Below, in pieces: positions 25,377-32,703 of a stretch of 64,000 bases of DNA; within the stretch, counting starts at the first letter, position 1; every line of letters starts with the position of its first letter. Origin of the DNA: Ideonella margarita (GTDB lineage Bacteria; Pseudomonadota; Gammaproteobacteria; Burkholderiales; Burkholderiaceae_C). A program made the position numbers and the translations under genes. The notes under the pieces were generated by a model. The model saw only the letters and a list, made by a program, of their open reading frames with translations. It was not told where the DNA came from and searched no databases. The stretch is taken from NCBI RefSeq assembly GCF_038066635.1, contig NZ_JBBUTI010000001.1, forward strand, positions 62,001 through 126,000, given 5' to 3'.

Positions 25377-26531
25377 ATGATCAAGACCGATAGCCGGACC
25401 GGGCGCCTGGCCCTGGCCGTGGCGCATTGCGCCGGCATGGTGGATCTGGTGGCGCTGCCCGTGTGGGTGGGCACACTGATCGCCCACTACGCGTTCGACC
25501 CGCAGCAGGCGGGCGCGCTGGTGACCTTGTTCCTCGTGGGCGCGGTGCTGGCCAGTGCGGTGTTCGCGCCGCGCTTTCACCGGCTGCGCGGCCGGCCCGC
25601 GGCAGCGCTGGGCTTTGGTGTGGCCGCGGCGGCCTTCTTTGCGGCCTCCACCACCACGGCGTTCAACCAACTGGCGGTGCTGCATGCGGTGGCCGGTTTC
25701 AGCGCCGGCACGGGCTTGAGCTTCACGCACGGCACGATCGGCCGCAGCGCCAATCCGCACCGCCTGTTCGCCATCGTCGGCATGGCGCTCGGGGCGTTTG
25801 CGGTGTTGTTCCTCGGCGGCACGCCGCAGCTGGTGGCGGCCCTGGGCGGCCCGGTGCTGTTCATCGTGTTCGGCGGCGTGATGGCGCTGGCCGCGATCAC
25901 GTCAACGCTGGCCTTCCCGGTGCCCGATGAAGAGTCGCAAGCCTCGCAGTCGTTTCGCGCGTCGGGGCAGCGCCTGCCGGGTGTCATCTGGTACGGCATC
26001 GCCGCGATCAGCTGCATGGCCGTGGCGCAGGCCATGGTGTTCAGCTTCGTCGAGCGCGTCGGCGTGGACCGCGGCTTTGGCACGGAGCGTGTCACGGCCG
26101 TGCTCATCGCCATCGGCCTGGTGAACTTGTTCCCGGCCGCCATCGCCGCGCTGCTGCAGCGCCGCGTGGATGCCCGCACCGTGGTGCTGGCAGGCCCGGC
26201 CGTGCAGGGCGTGCTGGCGCTGACCATCGCGGTCAGCAGCGGCTTCGAGGCCTACGCGCTGGCCACTGCCGTGTTCGTGGTGCCCATGCTGTTCACCCAC
26301 ACCTTTGCCTTCGGCCTGCTGGCCAAGCTCGACGTGACCGGCCGCGCTACCGCCGCCACCCCCGCCATGCTGATGATCGGCTCGGCCATCGGGCCGGTGC
26401 TGGGCGGCACGCTCGTCAAGGCCTTCGGCTACGGCGGGCTTGGCGCCGCAGCCCTGCTCATCGACATCGTTGCCATCGTTCTCTTTGCCCGCTTGATGCC
26501 GACCACCCGGTCGGCCGAGGCCACCCCATGA
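25377..26531 (+). CDS. Major facilitator superfamily transporter
   Basis: This 384-residue protein has about 12 hydrophobic helices and a short loop after TM2 with RLRGRPAAALG, a form of the MFS motif A region. A polar central loop lies near residue 190 (VPDEESQASQSFRASGQR). It belongs to the 12-TM MFS permeases. Its position inside the operon suggests uptake of the pathway substrate or export of an intermediate across the inner membrane. Its stop overlaps the next gene by four bases. The MFS subfamily was not resolved. Confidence 0.87.
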   Translation: MIKTDSRTGRLALAVAHCAGMVDLVALPVWVGTLIAHYAFDPQQAGALVTLFLVGAVLASAVFAPRFHRLRGRPAAALGFGVAAAAFFAASTTTAFNQLAVLHAVAGFSAGTGLSFTHGTIGRSANPHRLFAIVGMALGAFAVLFLGGTPQLVAALGGPVLFIVFGGVMALAAITSTLAFPVPDEESQASQSFRASGQRLPGVIWYGIAAISCMAVAQAMVFSFVERVGVDRGFGTERVTAVLIAIGLVNLFPAAIAALLQRRVDARTVVLAGPAVQGVLALTIAVSSGFEAYALATAVFVVPMLFTHTFAFGLLAKLDVTGRATAATPAMLMIGSAIGPVLGGTLVKAFGYGGLGAAALLIDIVAIVLFARLMPTTRSAEATP

Positions 26532-27349
26532 ACTCGAACCTGCCCACCCGCCCGAAGCGCCGTTTCGTGGATCTGTCGATCTACCTCGAAAACGATGTGC
26601 TCTCTGACCCGCCGCCGCTGGCGCCGAAGATCACCTACCAGCAGCATGCCGACACGCTGCCGGAGTTCATGGCCATGCTGCCCGGCACCACGGCGGAGGA
26701 CTACCCCGACGGTGAAGCCGCAGCCGCCGAGTGGGTGACGTTGACGACCCACAACGGCACCCACCTGGATGCGCCCTGGCATTTCCATTCCACGCAGGAC
26801 GCCAAGAACGGCGGCAGCCGGCCCAGCATCACGATTGACGAGGTGCCGCTGGAGTGGTGCTTCCAGTCGGGTGTGAAGCTCGACTTCCGTCACTTCCCCG
26901 ACGGCTATGTGGCCACCGCCGCCGACGTGGAGGCTGAGCTGGCGCGCATCGGCCATGAGCTGCAGCCGCTGGACATCGTGGTGGTGAACACCCGCGCCGG
27001 CAGCCGCTACGGCCACAAGGATTACCTGGGCGCCGGCTGCGGCATGGGCTATGAGGCCACCATGTACCTGCTCGAGCGCGGCGTGCGGTTGACCGGCACC
27101 GACGCCTGGAGCTGGGACGCGCCGTTTTCATACACCGCGAAGAAGGTGGCGGAGACCGGCAACAAGGCGCTGATCTGGGAAGGCCACAAGGCCGGCCGCG
27201 ACATCGGCTACTGCCACCTCGAGAAGCTGCACAACCTCGAAGCCCTGCCAGCGCATGGCTTCACCATCAGCTGCTTCCCGCACAAGATCCGCGGCGCATC
27301 TGCCGGCTGGACCCGTGCAGTCGCCATCTTCGAAGGAGAGGCCGCATGA
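26528..27349 (+). CDS. Cyclase-family metal-dependent hydrolase (kynurenine-formamidase-like)
   Basis: This 273-residue protein contains the family metal-binding signature HNGTHLDAPWHF (His75, His79, Asp81, His85), as in kynurenine formamidase and isatin hydrolase (PF04199). Such enzymes hydrolyse amide, lactam or lactone bonds with Zn or Mn. In this operon it could open a lactone or amide formed during ring breakdown. ATGA overlaps couple it to the MFS gene before it and the cupin gene after it. The name 'cyclase' is historical. Confidence 0.86.
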   Translation: MNSNLPTRPKRRFVDLSIYLENDVLSDPPPLAPKITYQQHADTLPEFMAMLPGTTAEDYPDGEAAAAEWVTLTTHNGTHLDAPWHFHSTQDAKNGGSRPSITIDEVPLEWCFQSGVKLDFRHFPDGYVATAADVEAELARIGHELQPLDIVVVNTRAGSRYGHKDYLGAGCGMGYEATMYLLERGVRLTGTDAWSWDAPFSYTAKKVAETGNKALIWEGHKAGRDIGYCHLEKLHNLEALPAHGFTISCFPHKIRGASAGWTRAVAIFEGEAA

Positions 27350-27960
27350 GCGCGCCAGTCAATCACTTTCCCGCCATCCACCGTGTGGTGACGGGCCACG
27401 ATGCAGAAGGCCAGGCCATCGTGGCCAGCTCAGGCCCGTTGCCCAGCGTGGTCGAGATTGCCGCGATTCCCGGCACGGTGTTCCACGAGGTGTGGAGCAC
27501 CACGGAAACGCCGGCCCCGCTGAACAACGGCGCCGACCCGACGCTGGGCCCGTTGACGTTGCCGCCGCCACCACGCGGCACGCGCGTGCGCTTCGTCGAC
27601 ATTCCACCCGACACCGACGAGTTCCTCGCCCACGGTGCGGCCCGCATGAAGCAGGCCTTCTCCCAGATCGGCGACGAGGCGGCCTCCACCGTGCAGGCGC
27701 ACTCACCCCACCCGCTGATGCACCGCACCGAGTCGATCGACTTCGGCGTGGTCATCGCTGGCGAGTTGACGCTGGTGCTCGACACCGGTGACGTGCAATT
27801 GCTCGCCGGCAGCGTGGTGGTGCAACGTGGCACCAACCACGCCTGGGCCAACCGCTCGGGCCAGCCCTGCCGCATGTTGTTCGTGCTAGTGGACGGGCAG
27901 TTTGACCCGGCCATCACGGCCACCTTCGCCAACCCCACCGATGTCCCGGTCGCACCATGA
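27346..27960 (+). CDS. Cupin-domain protein
   Basis: This 204-residue protein has one clear cupin barrel in its C-terminal half: motif 1 around residues 125-145 (PLMHRTESIDFGVVIAGELTL) and motif 2 around 150-170 (LAGSVVVQRGTNHAWAN), with a probable metal His at NHAW. The N-terminal ~110 residues are less conserved. It is shorter than gentisate dioxygenase (about 350 residues with a stronger H-x-H site), so a dioxygenase role is uncertain; an isomerase, lactonase or sensing role is possible. It is coupled to both neighbours by 4-base overlaps. Confidence 0.8.
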   Translation: MSAPVNHFPAIHRVVTGHDAEGQAIVASSGPLPSVVEIAAIPGTVFHEVWSTTETPAPLNNGADPTLGPLTLPPPPRGTRVRFVDIPPDTDEFLAHGAARMKQAFSQIGDEAASTVQAHSPHPLMHRTESIDFGVVIAGELTLVLDTGDVQLLAGSVVVQRGTNHAWANRSGQPCRMLFVLVDGQFDPAITATFANPTDVPVAP

Positions 27961-28940
27961 AATTCGCATCCCTTCGCAACGGCAGCCTGGACGGTCGCCT
28001 GGTCTTGGTGTCAGCCGATCTGAGCCGCGCCGTGGCCGTGCCGCAGATTGCCCCCAGCCTCATCGACGCCCTGCCGCGCTGGGACGAGGTGCAGCCGCAG
28101 CTGCAGCAGGTGGCTGCCGCACTGGAAGCCGGCCAGGCCGCTGAGGCCTTCGACTTTGACCCGCAAGCCTGTGGTGCGCCGCTGCCGCGCAGCCCGCAGT
28201 GGCTCGACGGCTCGGCCTTCCTGAACCACGGGCACCTGATGGAGCAGGCCTTCAACACGCCGCCGATTCCGCAGTTCGACACCACGCCCGTGATGTACCA
28301 GGGCGCCAGCGACGACTTTCTCGGCCCGCACGCCGACGTGCCACTGCCCAGCGAAGCCGACGGCATCGACTTCGAGGGCGAGTTCGGGGTGGTGTGCGGC
28401 CCGGTGCCGATGGGCGTGTCAGCGGACGCGGCGCTCGGCTGCATCCGCCTGATCGTGCAAGTCAATGACTGGAGCCTGCGTGCCCTCGGCCCGCATGAGA
28501 TGAAAACCGGCTTCGGCTTCCTGCAGGCCAAGCCGTCATCGTCGTTCGCGCCGGTGGCCGTGACGCCCGACGAGCTGGGCAGCGCCTGGCAGGGCGGCCG
28601 GGTGCAGATGCGCCTGCATGTGCAGTGGAACGGCGAGCGTTTTGGCGAGCCACATGGTGGCGAGATGAACTTCCACTTCGGCCAGCTGGTGGCGCATGCC
28701 GCGCGCACGCGGCGGCTGACGGCAGGCTGCATCGTCGGCTCGGGCACGGTGTCGAACGTGTCTCGCAGCGCGGGCTCGGCCTGCATCGCCGAGCGCCGCG
28801 TGATCGAGAAGATCGACCTCGGCGAGATCCGCACGCCGTTCATGCGCTTCGGTGACGAGGTGCGCATGCAGGCGCGTTTCGAGGACGGACGCGACGGCCC
28901 GTTTGGCGTCATCCGCCAGCGCGTGCTGGCCGCAGGCTGA
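27957..28940 (+). CDS. Fumarylacetoacetate hydrolase family protein
   Basis: This 327-residue enzyme has a FAH core with metal-binding acidic residues in the DFEGEFGVV and NDWSLR segments, and the MKTGFGFLQAKPSS segment typical of full-length bacterial fumarylacetoacetase-like hydrolases. These enzymes cleave C-C bonds in 1,3-diketo acids such as fumarylpyruvate, or act as decarboxylases or hydratases in meta-cleavage pathways. It fits a late step after ring opening. It starts within the stop region of the cupin gene (ATGA). Confidence 0.88.
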   Translation: MKFASLRNGSLDGRLVLVSADLSRAVAVPQIAPSLIDALPRWDEVQPQLQQVAAALEAGQAAEAFDFDPQACGAPLPRSPQWLDGSAFLNHGHLMEQAFNTPPIPQFDTTPVMYQGASDDFLGPHADVPLPSEADGIDFEGEFGVVCGPVPMGVSADAALGCIRLIVQVNDWSLRALGPHEMKTGFGFLQAKPSSSFAPVAVTPDELGSAWQGGRVQMRLHVQWNGERFGEPHGGEMNFHFGQLVAHAARTRRLTAGCIVGSGTVSNVSRSAGSACIAERRVIEKIDLGEIRTPFMRFGDEVRMQARFEDGRDGPFGVIRQRVLAAG

Positions 28941-28950
28941 GGTTGGCGCC

Positions 28951-29919
28951 ATGAATGTGCTGATCACCGGCGCGGCCGGTTTTGTGGGCGGGGCGTTGGC
29001 GCGCCGGTTGCAGGCAGCGGCCAGCCTCGGCGGCCGCCCTCTTCAGCGCCTGATCCTGACCGACCTTGGTTTTGGCGACTCGCCAGCGCCGGGCGGCATC
29101 ACCCAGCACCTGGCTGGCGACTTGACGGATGCCGCGTGGCTGGATGCTGCCTTGACGGCCGCACTGGGCACCGAGCCCATCGACGTGATCTTCCATCTGG
29201 CCAGCGTGCCGGGTGGCATGGCCGAGGCGGACCCGACACTGGCGCGGCGTGTGAATCTGGATGCGACGCAGTGGCTGCTGGCGCGTGGCCAGCAACAGGT
29301 CGAGGCCGGCGGGCGGGCGCCGGTGTTCGTATTCGCCAGCTCCATCGCGGTGTTTGGTGCGCTGCCCGCGGAAGTCAACGATGACACGGCGCTGCGCCCG
29401 TTGTTGACCTACGGCGCGCACAAGGTGGTGGGCGAGGTGCTGGTCGACGACTTCAGCCGCCGCGGCTGGGTAGATGGCCGCTCGCTGCGCCTGCCCGGTG
29501 TGCTCGCCCGTCCGCCGCAGCGCACGGGGCAACTGTCGGCCTTCCTGAGCGACATGATCCGCGAGGTGGCCGCGGGCCGCAGCGTGATCTGCCCGATGTC
29601 GCCGGAGGCCACGACCTGGGCCTCGTCCATCACCAACGTGGTGGACAACCTGCTGCATGCCGCCGTGGTGGACACCACGGGTTGGGGCCAGTCGTGCGCC
29701 ATCACCTTGCCGGCGGTGCGGTACTCGATGAGCGAGTTGGTGGACGCCCTGGTGGCGCAGCACGGGCCGGCGGCGCGCGGCCTGGTCAGCCACGCACCGC
29801 AGCCGCACATCGAAGCGCTGTTCGGGCGCTTCCCACCGCTGAGCACGCCGCGGGCGCTCGCGGCCGGTTTTCAGAGCGATGCCAGTCTGGCGGCGCTGGT
29901 GACGTCGGCGCTGAATTGA
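28951..29919 (+). CDS. NAD-dependent epimerase/dehydratase (extended SDR, DenD-like)
   Basis: This 322-residue extended short-chain dehydrogenase has the NAD motif GAAGFVGG (residues 7-14) and the catalytic YxxxK in TYGAHKVVGE. The sequence style (RRVNLDATQWLLARGQ, SSIAVFGALPAEVND, TWASSITNVVDNLLHA) resembles D-erythronate/ribonate dehydrogenase DenD. It is the last gene of the operon. It probably oxidises a hydroxyl group in a late intermediate or a sugar-acid-like fragment; this is inferred from family and position only. Confidence 0.82.
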   Translation: MNVLITGAAGFVGGALARRLQAAASLGGRPLQRLILTDLGFGDSPAPGGITQHLAGDLTDAAWLDAALTAALGTEPIDVIFHLASVPGGMAEADPTLARRVNLDATQWLLARGQQQVEAGGRAPVFVFASSIAVFGALPAEVNDDTALRPLLTYGAHKVVGEVLVDDFSRRGWVDGRSLRLPGVLARPPQRTGQLSAFLSDMIREVAAGRSVICPMSPEATTWASSITNVVDNLLHAAVVDTTGWGQSCAITLPAVRYSMSELVDALVAQHGPAARGLVSHAPQPHIEALFGRFPPLSTPRALAAGFQSDASLAALVTSALN

Positions 29920-29932
29920 GGAGCGCGCAAGG

Positions 29933-29949
29933 CGAGGCCAGGTGCCTCG
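29933..29949. terminator. Weak hairpin between convergent genes
   Basis: CGAGGC (29933-29938) and GCCTCG (29944-29949) can form a 6-base stem with a 5-base loop, between the end of the catabolic operon and the convergent hydrolase gene. No T-tract follows, so termination is uncertain. Confidence 0.3.
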
Positions 29950-30879
29950 TCAAGCGGCGGTTTGGCTGGCCTGCCCGCGCACCGCGGCCAGCACCATCGG
30001 CCACAGCCCGCGGTGTGATTGCCTGAACCAGTCGAGGTGCCCGATGTGGCGCAGCCCGTGGTCGGCCGGGTGGACGGTGTGCACGGTGTAGGGTGCGGCG
30101 GGCAGGGTGCGCAGCAGGTCCTTCACGGTGGCGCTGGTGGCGATGTCGTCGTCGGTGGCGTGGAACACGGTGATCGGCGTGGTCACGTCAGCGTGGAAGT
30201 CAGCTGCGCCGTGGTGGCGCACGGCGTTGGTGGCATAGCCCCCGGCGGCGCACCACTGGCCCCATTGGCGGCCCACGGCGGCGGGCAGGTTTTCGCCGAG
30301 GCCGAACCACGAAGTAGGCGCGTAGCCCTTGAACACGGTGGCCAGTGGCACCAGCACGCCCAGGCCCAGCTTGGCCTTGAGCGCAAACGCCGGGCGCATG
30401 CCGCCGAACCAGCCTGTGGACGCCGCCATGCCCACCAGCCGCGCCACCCGGTGGTGGTTGGGCAGCAGGCCGATCATCTGGGCGCCCGCGCTGTGGCCGA
30501 CCAGCACGAGTTGGGTGGCGCCGCTGCGCTGCAGCACGACCTGGATGGCGGCGACCTGGTCTTGCTGGCCCCACTCCACCAGTTGCGCCGGGTGCCCGGC
30601 CAGCGGTCGATCGAGCGAGAGGCCGATGCCGCGGTAATCAAACACCATCACGTGGTGGCCCTGGCTGGCCAGCCAGTCTGCGAAGCGCCAGTAGAACTGC
30701 TGCCGCACGCCGGTGGCCGGGCTGATCAGTACCGGGTGCGGATGCACCTCGCCGCGCGCACCGAACCAGTGGGCTTGCAGGCGCTGGCCGTCGGCGCAGG
30801 TCACGGTCATGGGCTCGGGGGCTGGGGCCGTGACCGGAGCGGCTGGGGCAGGGGCTGCGGTTGGGGTGCGGTCAGTCAT
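29950..30879 (-). CDS. Alpha/beta hydrolase (serine aminopeptidase S33-like)
   Basis: This 309-residue protein has a Pro/Ala-rich N-terminal stretch (APAPAAPVTAPAPEP) and an alpha/beta hydrolase core. The nucleophile elbow is GHSAGA, the acid is probably in FHATDDDIA, and the catalytic His is probably in PADHGLRHIGHL. An upstream TTG is possible, but the ATG at 30879 has GGAG seven bases before it and is preferred. It overlaps the end of the upstream MarR gene by eight bases, so the two form an operon. The substrate is unknown. Confidence 0.83.
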   Translation of the reverse strand: MTDRTPTAAPAPAAPVTAPAPEPMTVTCADGQRLQAHWFGARGEVHPHPVLISPATGVRQQFYWRFADWLASQGHHVMVFDYRGIGLSLDRPLAGHPAQLVEWGQQDQVAAIQVVLQRSGATQLVLVGHSAGAQMIGLLPNHHRVARLVGMAASTGWFGGMRPAFALKAKLGLGVLVPLATVFKGYAPTSWFGLGENLPAAVGRQWGQWCAAGGYATNAVRHHGAADFHADVTTPITVFHATDDDIATSATVKDLLRTLPAAPYTVHTVHPADHGLRHIGHLDWFRQSHRGLWPMVLAAVRGQASQTAA

Positions 30880-31321
30880 GGGTGTCTCCAAGGGCTTGCA
30901 CGTGCGTCAGCCAACGCGCCACGGTCTGCAGCTCGTCCTCGCTGAAGCCGGCTGTCAGGCGGCGGTTGACGCGGGTGAGGGCCGTGCGCAGGCCGGGCAG
31001 TTGGGCGGCGCCTTCAGCGCTGAGCCACACGCGCTGGGTGCGGGCGTCGGCTTCGCAGGGGCGGCGTTCCAGCCAGCCCAGCAAGGCCATGCGCTGCACC
31101 AGGCCCGAGATGGCGGATGGCGCCAGGTCCAGCGCTTGCGCCAGCTGGCCCATCGGCACACCGTCGGTGCGGGCGAGGATGAACAGCACGCCGCTTTGCA
31201 CGGGGGTAGGCAGGCGATCGCCTGACAAGGCGGCGCGTTCCTGCTCGGTCGCCATCCACTGGTGCAGGCGGCGCTGGGCGCTGTTGAGCAGGAATACAAG
31301 ACGGGGAGGGCGGGTGGCCAC
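30872..31321 (-). CDS. MarR-family transcriptional regulator
   Basis: This 149-residue winged-helix regulator has its recognition helix around MGQLAQALDLAPSAISGLVQRMALLGWLERRPCEADART. The GTG at 31321 is preferred over the upstream in-frame ATG at 31345: GGAG lies seven bases before the GTG, whereas the ATG lies inside a strong palindrome. The downstream hydrolase overlaps it. Autoregulation through the two palindromes just upstream is likely. MarR proteins usually sense small aromatic or oxidising compounds; the ligand is unknown. Confidence 0.87.
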   Translation of the reverse strand: MATRPPRLVFLLNSAQRRLHQWMATEQERAALSGDRLPTPVQSGVLFILARTDGVPMGQLAQALDLAPSAISGLVQRMALLGWLERRPCEADARTQRVWLSAEGAAQLPGLRTALTRVNRRLTAGFSEDELQTVARWLTHVQALGDTHD

Positions 31322-31334
31322 GGGCAGGCTCCAG

Positions 31335-31369
31335 ATACTTCGCATGCGAACAGTTCGCGTGCGAAGTAT
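31335..31369. promoter_or_regulatory. Tandem palindromic operator for the MarR gene
   Basis: TTCGCATGCGAA (31339-31350) and TTCGCGTGCGAA (31354-31365) are two near-identical palindromes 15 bases apart. They sit within a larger inverted repeat ATACTTCGC (31335-31343) / GCGAAGTAT (31361-31369). They lie directly upstream of the MarR gene start, where an autorepressor would bind. Confidence 0.65.
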
Positions 31370-31384
31370 AGAGCCGGGCGGCTG

Positions 31385-32131
31385 TCAGTCCTCGATGCTG
31401 CCGTGGTGGTCGGCTGCGCCGGGCTTCCAGTAGGCGGCGGCACGGATCTGGTCTTTGCGCACGCCCTTCTCGTTCACCAGCACCGCGCGCAGGGCGGTCA
31501 TGGCGGCGGCTTCGCCGGCGCACCAGGCATAACCTTCGCCGTCGGGCAGTGTCAGGGCGCGGGCTGCGGCCAGCAGGGCGCTGGTGCCGTCCACCCACGT
31601 CAGGCTCACCTGTGCCCGGCTGGGCAGGGCGCGGCGGTCTTCCGGGGCCACGTCGGCCAGCACGGTCACCCGGGCACCGGCGGGCAGCTCTTCCAGGCGC
31701 CGGGCGATGGCGGGCAGGGCCGACAGATCACCCACCAGCAGGTGCCAGTCGTAGTCGAGCGGGATGATGAAGGAGCCGCGCGGCCCGCCCACCATCAGCG
31801 GCTGACCCGGCTGGGCCTGCGCGGCCCAGGCCGCTGCGGGGCCGTCGCCATGCAGGGTGAATTCGATGTCGAGCTCGCCGGTGGTGGTGTCGAAACGGCG
31901 CGGCGTGTAATCGCGGCGCACGGGCTCGGCGCCTTCGGGCGTGGGCCAGATCACCTTGACGTGGTCGTCGAAAGAGGCGCTGATGAAGTCGGCCATGTCG
32001 GCGCCATGCAGGGTGATGCTGCGCACATGGGGGCTGAGGTCGGTCACGCGCAGCACGGTCAGGTCGCGGCGCTTGAGTTCGTGGCGCACGCGTTCGACGC
32101 GGCGGGCTGGGGCATGGGTGTCTTCACGCAT
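31385..32131 (-). CDS. Siderophore-interacting protein (FAD-dependent ferric-siderophore reductase family)
   Basis: This 248-residue protein is of the SIP/ViuB type. It has an N-terminal FAD-binding barrel with the RDYTPRRFD motif and EFTLHGDGPAAAWA, then a C-terminal NAD(P)-binding region (HLLVGDLSALPAIARRLEELP, YAWCAGEAAAMTALR) ending in AAYWKPG, the typical SIP ending. It reduces ferric iron from siderophores in the cytoplasm. The ATG at 32131 starts the conserved part; upstream in-frame starts fall inside the operator region. It is divergent from a MarR gene. Confidence 0.9.
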   Translation of the reverse strand: MREDTHAPARRVERVRHELKRRDLTVLRVTDLSPHVRSITLHGADMADFISASFDDHVKVIWPTPEGAEPVRRDYTPRRFDTTTGELDIEFTLHGDGPAAAWAAQAQPGQPLMVGGPRGSFIIPLDYDWHLLVGDLSALPAIARRLEELPAGARVTVLADVAPEDRRALPSRAQVSLTWVDGTSALLAAARALTLPDGEGYAWCAGEAAAMTALRAVLVNEKGVRKDQIRAAAYWKPGAADHHGSIED

Positions 32132-32151
32132 GGTGTGGCTTTGAATATTGA

Positions 32152-32195
32152 TTGACAATGTCATCAATCATGCGCAAAGCAATTGACAATGTCAA
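32152..32195. promoter_or_regulatory. Paired TTGACAATGTCAA operators and promoter, SIP/MarR intergenic region
   Basis: TTGACAATGTCAA (32183-32195) is a perfect palindrome around a central A; TTGACAATGTCAT (32152-32164) is the same site with one change. On the minus strand TTGACA (32195-32190) and CATGAT (32172-32167) form a 17-base-spaced promoter for the SIP gene, lying between and over these sites. A regulator bound here would block it. Confidence 0.6.
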
Positions 32196-32661
32196 CCATG
32201 TGGGCAAGCCGGCTGCATCAGGCCTGAAGGACGGTGCCGACGCCGTGCTCGACCTGGTGCACACGCTGATGCACCAGGTGCGCGCGCAGCAATACCAGCC
32301 GCTGCAGGCCGGTGACGCGCCGCTGACGCACATGGAAGCCAAGGTGCTGGGCTTCTTTGGCCGGCGGCCCATGGCCACGCAAAGTGACCTGGCCGTGCAC
32401 AGCGGGCGCGACAAGGCGCAGCTGGCCCGGCTGATCAAGGGCCTGCGTGAGCGCGACCTGCTGGGCGCTGCCCCCGACCCTGCCGACAAGCGCAATGTGC
32501 TGCTGTTCGTCAGCCCGCAGGGCCAGGCCTTGCTGGCGCGCTTGAACGACATCAGCCGCTCGGTGAGCGCACGTGCTTCAGCCGGTTTGACCCAGGCGGA
32601 GCTGGCCACGCTGCAGGCGCTGCTGCAGCGCATGCGGCAGAACCTCGACGAGCCGGGTTGA
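32170..32661 (+). CDS. MarR-family transcriptional regulator
   Basis: This regulator has about 163 residues from this ATG. The winged helix is centred on LTHMEAKVLGFFGRRPMATQSDLAVHSGRDKAQLARLIKGLRERDLL, followed by the wing DPADKRNVLLFVS. ATGs at 32158 and 32170 and a GTG at 32200 are all in frame and none has a good ribosome site, so the start is uncertain; two operator-like palindromes overlap this region. It is divergent from the siderophore-interacting protein gene and probably regulates it and itself. Confidence 0.85.
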   Translation: MRKAIDNVNHVGKPAASGLKDGADAVLDLVHTLMHQVRAQQYQPLQAGDAPLTHMEAKVLGFFGRRPMATQSDLAVHSGRDKAQLARLIKGLRERDLLGAAPDPADKRNVLLFVSPQGQALLARLNDISRSVSARASAGLTQAELATLQALLQRMRQNLDEPG

Positions 32662-32703
32662 TGCCGGCGGTGGGTGCGGCGGCGCACCCGCCGCACCCAC
32701 CGC

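Noticed and set aside
27346..27960. Cupin protein as gentisate 1,2-dioxygenase
   Set aside because: Too short and lacking the strong paired His motifs of that enzyme; only a general cupin call is supported.
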